Positions 1 to 11,577 of a DNA stretch of 64,000 nucleotides are shown piece after piece (position 1 is the stretch's first letter; each line of letters opens with the position of its first letter). Made by a program: the position numbers and the translations under genes. The stretch spans positions 32,893,501 to 32,957,500 of the forward strand of contig NC_088918.1 in the NCBI RefSeq assembly GCF_963576675.1. The letters run 5' to 3'. The DNA comes from Euphorbia lathyris. Lineage: Eukaryota; Streptophyta; Magnoliopsida; Malpighiales; Euphorbiaceae. The notes below the pieces were generated by a model that saw only the letters and a list, made by a program, of their open reading frames with translations, was not told the DNA's origin and made no database searches.

Positions 1-2420
<2,420 letters not shown>

Positions 2421-2879
2421 GATGAAGGACTTGAAAATTATTTTGTTTTTTTCCCAAGATAAGCATCACGTGGATATGACTCGACAAAAACCTGATAAAC
2501 CTTATATAAATTAATCTCTGCCATCTTAATGGACGGAAACTCTGGAAATTTCAACACCAGATTTGAACATTTTATCAAATATGATATATATATAGTTTAG
2601 TTAACCATTTTGGCCCCTATATTTCAATGTTGGCACATTTTATCTTTATACTCTGTTTTTTCTGGGGAGAATTAAATTGACCACCAACTAAAGTTTCGTT
2701 AATAATTTATCATGTGTGCCAATTAAGTTTGAATTGAGTTGTTAATGGGTTGTTTTTTTAAATTGAGTTGTTAAGCGGTTGTTTAAGTTAGAGATTTCGA
2801 TTTTAACTGATGCAGAAAATTTTAATTGAAAAAGCTAAATAGCATTGAATTGAGATTTAGAATTTACTAATTGAATAAA

Positions 2880-3327
2880 GGCCTAATACATTACCAGCTC
2901 TTTGAATTTGTCCAAAATAATAGATTGACTCCCCGAACTTTACAAGTGTCTCACCAGCCCTCTAAACTTGCTTATTTCGTATCACCGGTTCCCTAAACTT
3001 GTCCATAAAAATAGATTAATTTCCTGAACTTTGTAAGTATTTCACCAACTCCCTACACTTGCTTATTTTGTAACAACTAAATACAAAAACTTATTAAACC
3101 TAAATTAGTTAGTATTATGGTTTTTGTATTTAGTTGTTACAGAATAAGCAAGTACGGGGAGTTTGTGAGACACTTATAAAGTTCAGGAGCGAATCTAATT
3201 TTATGGACAAGTTTAGGGAGCTGATAATACGAAATAAGCAAGTAGGGAACTGGTGAGATACTTACAAAGTTCAAAAAGTCAGTCTACTATTTTAAACAAG
3301 TTAAGAGGGCTAATGATGTATTAGACC
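2880..3327. mobile_element. MULE-type MITE with long terminal inverted repeats, 9-bp TSD
   Basis: The two ends are inverted copies of each other over more than 120 bp at roughly 80% identity by eye, starting GGCCTAATACATTACC and ending in the complement of GGTCTAATACATCATT. A perfect 9-bp direct repeat, TTGAATAAA, flanks it at 2871-2879 and 3328-3336. There is no coding capacity. The 9-bp TSD and long TIRs indicate a Mutator-like non-autonomous element. It shares its terminal family with the element at 25224-25741. Confidence 0.88.
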
Positions 3328-3336
3328 TTGAATAAA

Positions 3337-4343
3337 TTAATAATAATAATAATACGTGTGTTGTTTAAAGGCACATGATCAAATTATGCCCTCCCATAAT
3401 GTAATCGGGCATGTACTATTTCAGAACCATTAAGGGGCGAAATGTGTTAAAATTAAAATAAAGTGGTTAAAATATTGAATTATAGCAAGTACATGGAACA
3501 AATGTGCTAAAACAATAAAGTAACAAAGATGCAATTTTGTGGGGGGAAAATGCAATTTTAATAGGGTTATTTTGGAATATGGATATGCCAATATTTTGTT
3601 TTTTCAAATCAATTTCTTACGAATAAGTAAGATATATATATTTTTTTTTTGTGATGAATGTAATATTTTAATTGTTAGTGATTCCAGATAAGGATGATGA
3701 GAAGATGTTATATAGTTTTTAATTAATAGAATTATGCAAATGAATGTATATATAGAAATCTGATCTGTATCCAAAGATTCCCACTAATATAATAAAATTA
3801 AAATAAAAATAGATAAGGGCTGTTTGTGCTTCCTCAACACTTTCGAGCAGCCTGAAATTTTAGTTAAATATATATTTTTTTTCTTAGAGGAATTTACTAA
3901 TAAGAAAAAAGCAAAAAAAAATTCAAAAAAAAAAAAAATTAATCAATTTTTCAAAAAAAAAAAAAATTCAATTAATGCATTGAATTATTAATTTTACAAG
4001 TAGATAGATGCTAGTATGATCAAGATTCATACGGATTAATTAAAAATAATATCTAACACTAATAAAAATTACTAATTAAATAATGAAATTAAAATTAGAA
4101 ATTCAATAATTAAACTAAATTAAAGTTAGAATATACTCCATCATGTATATTTATGATTATTGGGACACTTAAACTTTAGTTACGCAATACTAAATAGATG
4201 CAAATATAAATTTGGTAATTGTGGTTATCTATCATCCTTCTTAAGAAAAAATCTAATCTAAAATTTGAAGTTTCACTTGGGAACTTATAAGTGTTCATCG
4301 TATACGAAAAGAATGGATTAAAAAGGAATTTAAGTTTTAATTG
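3337..4343. other. AT-rich intergenic DNA
   Basis: No gene or element ends recognised. It contains an AT-rich stretch with a T9 run near 3641-3650 and two A-runs joined by TTAATCAATTTTTC at 3926-3967, which look like short tandem or slippage products. Confidence 0.5.
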
Positions 4344-4446
4344 TGGTGAAACTCTTAGTCTAATGGTTGAGAGTTTACCTATGCATTGGGAAGTCATGGA
4401 TTCGAATCACATCCGGGTTTGTACGTAAATTTTTTTTTTTTTAAAA
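4344..4446 (+). mobile_element. Short tRNA-derived SINE, about 103 bp, poly-T end, 13-bp TSD
   Basis: A perfect 13-bp repeat, TAAGTTTTAATTG, flanks it at 4331-4343 and 4447-4459. TAGTCTAATGG (4356-4366) fits the RNA polymerase III A-box consensus exactly. GATTCGAATCA (4399-4409) fits the B-box except at two positions. The A-to-B spacing (32 bp) and the A-box position 12 bp from the 5' end are normal for a tRNA-like promoter. The 3' end is a run of about 13 T. A short tRNA-headed SINE with a T tail resembles the Au-type SINEs of plants; the family assignment is inference. Confidence 0.8.
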
Positions 4447-4459
4447 TAAGTTTTAATTG

Positions 4460-4906
4460 GGAAGTAGTTTGCTAATAATGTCAAAATTATGAAACTAGAC
4501 TGCTATAGGTTAAGTTTATGCTGGGGCTAATGCAATAATTCCCACAACCTATTAAGCATGCGCATATATAAAAAAAATTACACGTTATCTTAAGACTTCA
4601 ATCCCAAGTTTCGAGAGACGGGAGGACTAGAACAATTCCTAGTAGAAGTGATTCTAGCTGCTGAGGGACTAAGCCACCCGAACCCTGTCTCCATCTTTGA
4701 TTTCAAATCTCACTAACTGAAGATGTATTTACCTCATTAATAAAAAATATGGATAGACATAACATTAAAGGTTGAAGGGTGACTAAAGCAGAACAAAAAT
4801 ATATCTATTAATAAGATTTAAAATTGCATCATCGGTAAATATTGAACATAAAATTACATTTTGTTTTGTACACGTAGTAGTGTAGGTTAAATTCACTCTA
4901 ATAATA
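4460..4906. other. Intergenic DNA, no feature recognised
   Basis: AT-rich. I see no coding region, inverted-repeat ends or TSD here. Confidence 0.4.
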
Positions 4907-5736
4907 GGTAAATTACACACCTGATAATTGAACTTTAATAATTTTCAGAGTATGATCACTAAACTTCAAAACATAATATAAAAGTCAATAAATTTTATAT
5001 TTTCTAATATTATGGAATTAAACTTCAAAATGTAATATAAAAGTCATTCAACTTTACATTTTATAATATTATAGTCACTAAACTTTAACTAACACCTAAA
5101 AATGACCTTTACCTATGGTAAATTACACCTATGGCCACTGAACTTTATCAATTTTTACATTATAGCCACTGAACTTCAATTCATAACAGTATGACCATTG
5201 AATTTTACACTTTTTAACACCGGTAGCCACTCAACTTTAACTAACTCCTCAAAATGACCTATAACAACCTCAAAATGAAAATATTCAAGAATTAAAGTTG
5301 TTCAGAACAACATTTACCATGAAACTACATTTTATATTTTCCAAAATCACATTTTTTGGAGTTTTCTCTCTTTAAAAATTCACACTCTCTCCTAACCAAA
5401 CAACATTTAAATGACAAAACGAAAATTTTCAAGAATTAAAGTTCCTTAAAATATCATTAACTTTTCAAAAAAAAAAAATTTTGAGGCCTTCAACCGTCGT
5501 TTTGAGACGTTGAGTGGTCATCGATGTTAAAAAGTGTAAAGTTCAGTGGTCATACCATTAAGAGTTGAACTTCAGTGGCCATGGGTGTAATTTACCCCTT
5601 TACCGACCTCAAAATGTTTTTTTTTTTTGAGATTGTCAATACACATTTTCACGCAATGATTGAAGTTTCTTTTATATTTTATGTCGAAGTTTAATAGTCA
5701 TACTGCGAAAACGAGTGGTTATGAATGTAATTTACC
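4907..5736. mobile_element. Outer MITE with a second MITE nested inside
   Basis: Ends GGTAAATTACA and its inverted partner TGTAATTTACC at 5726-5736. Subterminal regions are also inverted matches (the TGAACTTTAAT and ATCACTAAACTT type motifs on the left, AAGTTTAATAGTCATA on the right). The flanking 9-mers CTAATAATA and CCAATAACA match at 7 of 9 positions, both differences being C/T, so this may be a decayed TSD. Interrupted by the element at 5114-5596. Confidence 0.65.
5114..5596. mobile_element. Inner MITE with a CCTTTACC direct repeat
   Basis: Termini TATGGTAAATTACACC and GGTGTAATTTACC are inverted, and the arms remain complementary for more than 100 bp. CCTTTACC occurs at 5106-5113 and again at 5597-5604. 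Removing the element and one repeat rejoins the outer element's AAAATGA..GACCTCAAAATG context, which supports insertion into the outer MITE. The element belongs to the same broad end family as its host. Confidence 0.7.
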
Positions 5737-5745
5737 CCAATAACA

Positions 5746-7329
5746 ATAAGAATAGCACTAAATTTATACTTTATCATAAAACAAATCACTTGAGAAAAGA
5801 AAGAAAACATATGGAAAAGAGGGAAAAGAAGAAAAGATTACCAGAAGTGAAGAAGGATGAATTGTGGAGTCCAAATTCAGTAACTGAAGCACTAATTCTG
5901 CAAATAAATAGGAGAGGAATGAGAATCACATTCCTCTAAGAAGAACAAATTACAAAAATGAGATGGACCACAGAGGAATAATAAATTGGTTGGTGTCTCC
6001 AACATGTTAATGTTTTCACAAGAGATAGCAGAAGAGAACATGATGCTCTCTTCCTCAGTACAGAATAGTGTAACAGAAGCTACCAAACTCAGCTTCCATT
6101 AATATTGTCACTCATCATTCTACCAATTAGAGAGGATAGAATATAATAATATTGCATACGTGGACTCCTCAAGGATCGAATGTGAATCCTACGCAATACC
6201 CATGGCCTGTTTTCTTGTTGAAATATTTTTTCCAAAGCTTTTTATAGACAATATCATAAGATGGAGATTTTGGCATTTAATGGTTTTTCATGGTGGTGGA
6301 CCTCTCACAACCATACTCATCAATTGTTGAAACTGAGGAGTCATTTTAATGTGCCAAAACTCTTGAGGTCCAATTAAGAAACAAAAAAGTCTAAGCCCAT
6401 TAGGGATAGTCTAATCGGCGCTAGGAACGACCTAGATCTTTTCGGGCGTTCTTAGATCGGAGTCGAAGGATAACCAGGTCATTTCGTTTCATGTCAAAGC
6501 TCATAAATACAAGGTACTTGATATCCATAAAGAAAGATCTAAATTTTTCTCTCTAATTCATTATACTTATAGTAACTTGTTTGTCAGAGTATATTCATGG
6601 GATGCTCCCGTTATAGGTCCATGCAATCCGAAGGCGTCCACATTGTGGGACAGCGACAAGAGGGGACCCAAGAGCAAAGGGAACTGACCCCTCTGAAAGA
6701 CAAACCAAAATGATTTTGGTACCAAGAGGAGATATAAGTCATTCGAGAAGGGGCACCGCATATGCAAATGACTCCTCTAGATAAAAGAAATTGAATGGAC
6801 TTGCGTTATCGTCGTTGCTTCCATTGTTCTTCTAATTTTTTTAACATGGGTTGTTGGATACCCTGCCCCTCCATACTCATTGAAGGTAGGGATACGAAAC
6901 CCCCTAGGCATGGGTTGATACCGAATTTTCACAGATTTGGTTGATGAGCTAAGGCTCATCAGGAGATCCCTTTGGGGATTCCTGTGTGCTCCTGCTCGAT
7001 GAGGTAGAATATTTTTGGGCAGGGTAAGAACCCATTCCTGCCAGCTCGATGAGCTAGTGGGCAAAAATTGCCACCACTAGATCCTTTTTTCAAAAATACT
7101 TTTTTTTTCCTTTTTTGTTTGTGCAATTTTTTTCTCTACCCATACTTTTGAAATTAAGGTAAAAACTGACTCAAAAACAAAAATTTAAGTGCAAAAACTA
7201 AAAAAAAATCCAAATCAATATACAATTTACAGATGCTTCGTTTATAGTCGAAACATGATGACTTTCTCACCCCATTTACTCCATTTGTAGGATCTTTGGA
7301 TTCTTCTCTGTGTTGCCCGGGAGAGAATC
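5746..7329. other. Intergenic DNA, mostly unassigned
   Basis: No element boundaries found. An open stretch on the minus strand at 6777-7064 (95 codons) includes RGFRIPTFNEYGGAGYPTTH, which loosely resembles the start of a Gypsy gag core but is too short to call. 6400-6560 has an LTR-like AT and pyrimidine composition without a matching partner. Confidence 0.3.
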
Positions 7330-8700
7330 ATGAGGTCTTTCCTACCTTTCTCGATTCATTTGAGCCACTTAATTGCTCAAATCCTTGCAGAATGCGTTAT
7401 GGTTTGCAAGTCAGGCTGACATTTTCTTGAAAAGAGTTAGCACCTCATCTTGTGGACATTAGGATTGTAGAGGATCTTGGCCTGCTTACTAGTATGAGGA
7501 CATCCCTAATCCCTGTTCCGTATGCTTATTGACAAAGCCCACTTGGAGGCTTCAACATGTTATGGTTAGAATTCCCGTAGGACAGATTTGGTTATTGAGG
7601 TCCCCTTTAATTGTTATTATAAGAATTATAAGAATAGGGGTTAGATTTGTACCTTTGGTGGCCGCCCATAAAACTTAATTCTCATTGTTGTCTCCGATAA
7701 AAGGAATTCCAGCTTGACAATCCTTACCATGATGATCCTCGCCACAATGTATACAAGCAAGCACTTGTGCAGTTTGATTGAGGCTCATTTGCACCATCAA
7801 GATGTCCATTTTCTTGTTTACCTCACCTATGGAGGAATTAGGAGCCTCATTCTCCAAGGTGTAGACGTGTTGTCTTGATGGGCTGGAAAGCTTCTCGGCT
7901 TTCCACTATGCACTCTTCCTTGCGAGCTGATTAATCATATCATCAGCTGCATTCTCTGACTTTCTAAACAAATATCCACCTGCAGCAGAATCCATAATAG
8001 CACGATAAGGTGGAGTTAAACCGTGATAAAAAGATACTCACCAAGTTATGTTTAGGAATATCGTGGTGCGAGAACATGCGGAGCATCTTGCGGAAATAGG
8101 CTTATGATGCGTGGAGAGCTTCGTGTTCCAATTGATGGAAGGAGGTAATCTTGTTCCTCAACATCACCATTTTGGAAGAAAGGAAGTAGTAGGCCAAAAA
8201 TGCCTTATATAGTCCCGCCAATATGGTGATAGAACCAGACTCCAACGACCTCAACCACTCCAATGCTTGTCTCGTAAATGAGAATCAGAATAATTTTCAA
8301 TGAACGATGTTTGAGGGACTCCGTTCATCTTACACACATCAAAAATCTGTCAGGATGATCATTAGGGCTTTCGTGAACCTCACCTCCAAACAAACTGATT
8401 TGTTGGATTAGTTGGATCATGTCAGACTTAATTTCATACCAGTTAGCTGGAATATTGGGAGAAACAATTCCAGCCAAGTTGTGATGCTGAAAAGGAGCTA
8501 GGATCTTGCTCATATAATGATTGTCTTATACTCCATTCACATTCTCAATTTTAGGACCATTATTGGGACTACTCTCCATCTTGTCTTGAGGTGGAACGTT
8601 CCTGTTTCTCTTAAACCTGCGAACAGAACGTTCAGTTTTAAGATTACTTGGAATATAAGATGCACCTTTTGATCTAGATTTCATATGCTAAGGAAAATAA
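7330..8700 (-). pseudogene. Gypsy gag relic, Athila-like
   Basis: Structural gag protein of an old Gypsy element, heavily broken. The segment 8325-8513 (start MSKILAPFQHHNLAG, then MIQLIQQISLFGGE and RFLMC) matches the gag of the better-preserved element at 61151-62587. The segment 7675-7857 has the zinc knuckle CIHCGEDHHGKDC, in the same order as in that element. 7350-7460 matches the gag C-terminal region at DNA level. Between these pieces are stops and frameshifts. No protease or RT is recognisable further left, so the pol part is deleted or too decayed. Confidence 0.75.
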
Positions 8701-8789
8701 ATAAATAAAATTTCTTACAAGTAAATAATCACAGCTATAAACATATTCACAAGAAATTTCGTAAACTAACAAATGAAAAAAAAATTGGT

Positions 8790-9133
8790 TCGATATTGCT
8801 AGAAAATAAATCCCTGAAAACGACACCAAAAACTTTATTCACCTCGAGCTAACGCTCAAAGACTCACTAAAGGATAAGGGTATCCAATCATTATCAAGTA
8901 ACAATTCCAGAAAGTCTATGTATTGAATCCTCAAGATTTATACTACAAGTACCGAACTACTTAATTCCTAATTGATATTTAAACGGTAGATAATGGATTT
9001 GGTTGTTTTTCTATGATAATTACATTCCTAATTCTAAGTTTGATCCAGGTTAAATGTAAATTCCAATGAATATAAATAGTGGTGATACGATAAAAAGAAT
9101 ATTCAAGCAATATTCTAATATAATCATGAACTA
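8790..9133 (-). mobile_element. Degraded primer-binding site and LTR end of the old Gypsy relic
   Basis: At about 8812-8832 the text CCCTGAAAACGACACCAAAA is a mutated form of the tRNA-Asp primer-binding site seen intact at 62717-62734. 8870-8990 aligns with the LTR terminal part at 53559-53660 (shared motifs TATCAAGTAA and GAATCC..GATTTATA). The LTR is interrupted by the LINE at 9134-15729 and appears to resume at about 15745-15847. Confidence 0.6.
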
Positions 9134-9134
9134 T

Positions 9135-9458
9135 GAAGATTGAGAGTTTTGAGATCTATCTCTTCTCTTTTAGATCTTTCTCTCTCTTTTAGATCTATCT
9201 TCTCTTTTTCAGATCTGGCTTCTCTCTCTCAGATCTGTTGTCATGGTGAAGAATTTTTATGAAGATGGAGAATTTTGAGATCTATCTTCTCTCTCTCAGA
9301 TCTATTTCTCTCTTTTAGATCTTTTTTCTCTCTTTTAGATCTATCCTCTCTCTCTCAGATCTATTTCTCTCTTTTATATCTTTTTCTCTCTTTTAGATCT
9401 TTTTCTCTCTTTTAGATCTATCTCCTCTCTCTCTCTCTCTCTCTCTCGGCTAGGGTTC
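9135..9458 (+). promoter_or_regulatory. LINE 5' UTR with AGATCT / CT-rich tandem repeats
   Basis: AGATCT occurs twelve times among TCTCTCTTTT spacers about 14-20 bp apart. A larger unit starting GAAGAT(T/G)GAGA..TTTTGAGATCT recurs at 9135 and 9261, a 126-bp tandem step. LINE 5' UTRs carry the internal promoter, and tandem monomers with that role are known in some mammalian L1s. The promoter role here is inferred. A CT dinucleotide run precedes ORF1. Confidence 0.6.
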
Positions 9459-11546
9459 ATGGTAAAGCGTGTTAGGGATAGATCTAGGGAGAGGGGGGCT
9501 GTGGCCGGCGAGGGGGGGTCGGATCTGGAGGGGATTTGCGGCAAGGAAGGGGGCGGTGGCCTGGTGGTTTGGGGCGAGAAGGGTGAGGCAAGTTTTGTTG
9601 GCGGCGAGCGTGCACCTAGTGTAGATCGGGGCGGGGCGCTTGGCGGGGTGGAGGCAGGGGAATCCAGGGGCGTCAGTAGGGATCTCGTGGGCATGGATGG
9701 TGCATCGGCAGGGTTCTCACGGGCGCCGCCCGTGCGGCTGGGGACGGATCTTTGCGATCCACAGGCGGCAGATTCGACAAGGTTGTCGCGGCTGGGTGCG
9801 GATCAATGGGAGATACGGGCGGCTGGGTTTTCTGATGCCGGGGGTAAGGCTTCCCCAATCTCGAGGGGAGAAGTGGGGCCGGGGGTGCCTGGCGCAGGGC
9901 TATGCGCCGATAGTGCCGGGCACTGCCCAGGCGCTGCCGGCTCCTCGGTCGGGCAGTGGGCTGGGGCTGTCGGCGCAGTGCCTTGCGCGGGATCCTCTCC
10001 TCCGGGCTGTAAGGGGCAGGCAGGGGCTACGACGGGGAGGCAGGCTGCCTCGGGTCTGGATGTTTCTAATAATTCGGGAAGGGTGGGTGTTGTAGGAGTA
10101 GCTCATGGGAAGACGGTCTCCCCCAGACCTAGGGTTCAGATGAGCGAGATCGGTAAAAACTCTTGGAAGGACACGGTCATGGGGGTGGCTGAGGAAGAGC
10201 CGGTTTTAGAGGAAGTTTTAATGGTGGGAGATTCTGATGATATGTTCTCGGATTCTGATGAGGAAGATAATGGCCAGGAGGATCCTCTCTGTCCGGTCAT
10301 TAGACTTTCCGCTGCAGAGAAGCGTGAGCTTAGAGAGAAGTGGAAGGTGTCTTTGATTGTTACTGTCCTGGGTAAGCGAATTAGTTTTAACTATTTTGCC
10401 CAAAGAATACAAGCGCAGTGGGCAAGGAAAGGTAAAGTCAGTATTACTGACCTGGAAAATGACTACTATGTCATTAAATTTACTAGGGTTGAGGATTATA
10501 ATTCGGTTATCAAGGGAGGCCCATATATCATTTCCAATCATGTTTTGGCCTTAAGGCCTTGGGTTCCTAATTTTAATCCTCACGACTGTTCGGTTAACAG
10601 GATCTTGACTTGGGTAAGATTCCCGGGCCTTCCCATTGAGTACTACAGTGAAAACTTTCTGAGTAAAATAGGAGGTTTGGTTGGTAAGGTCCACCATGTG
10701 GACAAGACTACAATTGGGGCCATTAGGGGTAAGTTTGCTAGGGTATGTATAGATGTTGATCTGGCTAAACCTTTACTTTCTAAGTTCTGTGTTCAGGATA
10801 AAGTGTTCTTTATTGAGTATGAAGGTTTACATAACATCTGTTATGATTGTGGCATGTATGGTCATTCTCAGGAGGGTTGCCCTAAAAGGGAGAGGGTTGT
10901 TATAGAGAGGGTTGAGAGTAGTGTGCGGATTACTGGAGGGAACCAGGGGTATGAAGGGAACTTTGGTCCCTGGATGGTGGCAAAGAGGCCCGCTAGACGT
11001 AGGAATCAACCTGCAGTGGTTTACAATCGTCCTCCTGATATCAACACAAATTCTAAGTCCCTTTCTCCTAAAGCTACTGTTATTCCAAATGTCAAGGAGA
11101 AGCCTGTCCTCAAAGCTAGAAAGGAGGCTGGGGTTTCTTCAGTAGCCTTGCCTGGGTCCAGATTTGGGACCCTGATGATTGAGGAAGTTCAAGAGTCAGA
11201 CCAAGATGAGAATCATATGGATGAGAGTATTCCAGGATTAGAGTCTGTAGATCCAGTCGAGAAGGTGGTTGAATCTGTGAACCCGCTTTTTGTCTCTAAG
11301 GATGAAGCCCAGGGGGGGACCCTGACCCTTGCAGCTAGAAGGATGAAGAATTCAAATGAGGTTAGTATTCCTGTTCCTGGTATTGATCCTGGGATTGGGA
11401 AATCTATGGGAGTTAACAAAACTAATATGAAAAAGCTTAAAGGAAAACAAAAAAGTGGCCTTAACACTTTGGCGTTTCCAGATAAGAGGGGGCCCGGGGG
11501 TACCTCGGTAAGGCTCTCAGGAGCCCCTAGTAAATACCTAGCTTAG
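9459..11546 (+). CDS. LINE ORF1 protein, nucleic-acid binding
   Basis: 695-residue protein that in plant L1 elements packages element RNA. The first about 200 residues are a low-complexity Gly/Ala/Arg-rich stretch encoded by DNA far more GC-rich than its surroundings. A DUF4283-type domain spans about residues 285-430 (motifs LREKWKVSLIVTVLGKRI, VIKGGPYIISNHVLALRPW, LTWVRFPGLPIEYY). A CCHC knuckle CYDCGMYGHSQEGC follows at about 460-473. The tail is hydrophilic and basic. The start ATG at 9459 follows the CT-rich leader. It is followed after 31 bp by the likely ORF2 start, so ORF2 may be made by reinitiation or readthrough. No stop or frameshift is seen. Confidence 0.9.
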   Translation: MVKRVRDRSRERGAVAGEGGSDLEGICGKEGGGGLVVWGEKGEASFVGGERAPSVDRGGALGGVEAGESRGVSRDLVGMDGASAGFSRAPPVRLGTDLCDPQAADSTRLSRLGADQWEIRAAGFSDAGGKASPISRGEVGPGVPGAGLCADSAGHCPGAAGSSVGQWAGAVGAVPCAGSSPPGCKGQAGATTGRQAASGLDVSNNSGRVGVVGVAHGKTVSPRPRVQMSEIGKNSWKDTVMGVAEEEPVLEEVLMVGDSDDMFSDSDEEDNGQEDPLCPVIRLSAAEKRELREKWKVSLIVTVLGKRISFNYFAQRIQAQWARKGKVSITDLENDYYVIKFTRVEDYNSVIKGGPYIISNHVLALRPWVPNFNPHDCSVNRILTWVRFPGLPIEYYSENFLSKIGGLVGKVHHVDKTTIGAIRGKFARVCIDVDLAKPLLSKFCVQDKVFFIEYEGLHNICYDCGMYGHSQEGCPKRERVVIERVESSVRITGGNQGYEGNFGPWMVAKRPARRRNQPAVVYNRPPDINTNSKSLSPKATVIPNVKEKPVLKARKEAGVSSVALPGSRFGTLMIEEVQESDQDENHMDESIPGLESVDPVEKVVESVNPLFVSKDEAQGGTLTLAARRMKNSNEVSIPVPGIDPGIGKSMGVNKTNMKKLKGKQKSGLNTLAFPDKRGPGGTSVRLSGAPSKYLA

Positions 11547-11577
11547 GGTAGGGGTGTGGTCAGTTGTCCTCCTTTCT

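Noticed and set aside
3926..3967. Two A-runs as a possible LINE tail
   Set aside because: No direct repeats of convincing length flank them; more likely slippage.
4356..4409. Possible tRNA gene
   Set aside because: A and B boxes are present, but there is no complete cloverleaf; perfect flanking TSDs and a T tail make it a SINE.
9374..10106. Minus-strand Pro/Ser-rich ORFs and the 151-codon plus-strand ORF at 9640
   Set aside because: Shadows of the GC-rich LINE ORF1 in other frames.
11554..11577. Upstream in-frame ATG as the LINE ORF2 start
   Set aside because: The endonuclease domain begins at the ATG at 11578; the eight preceding codons show no family similarity.
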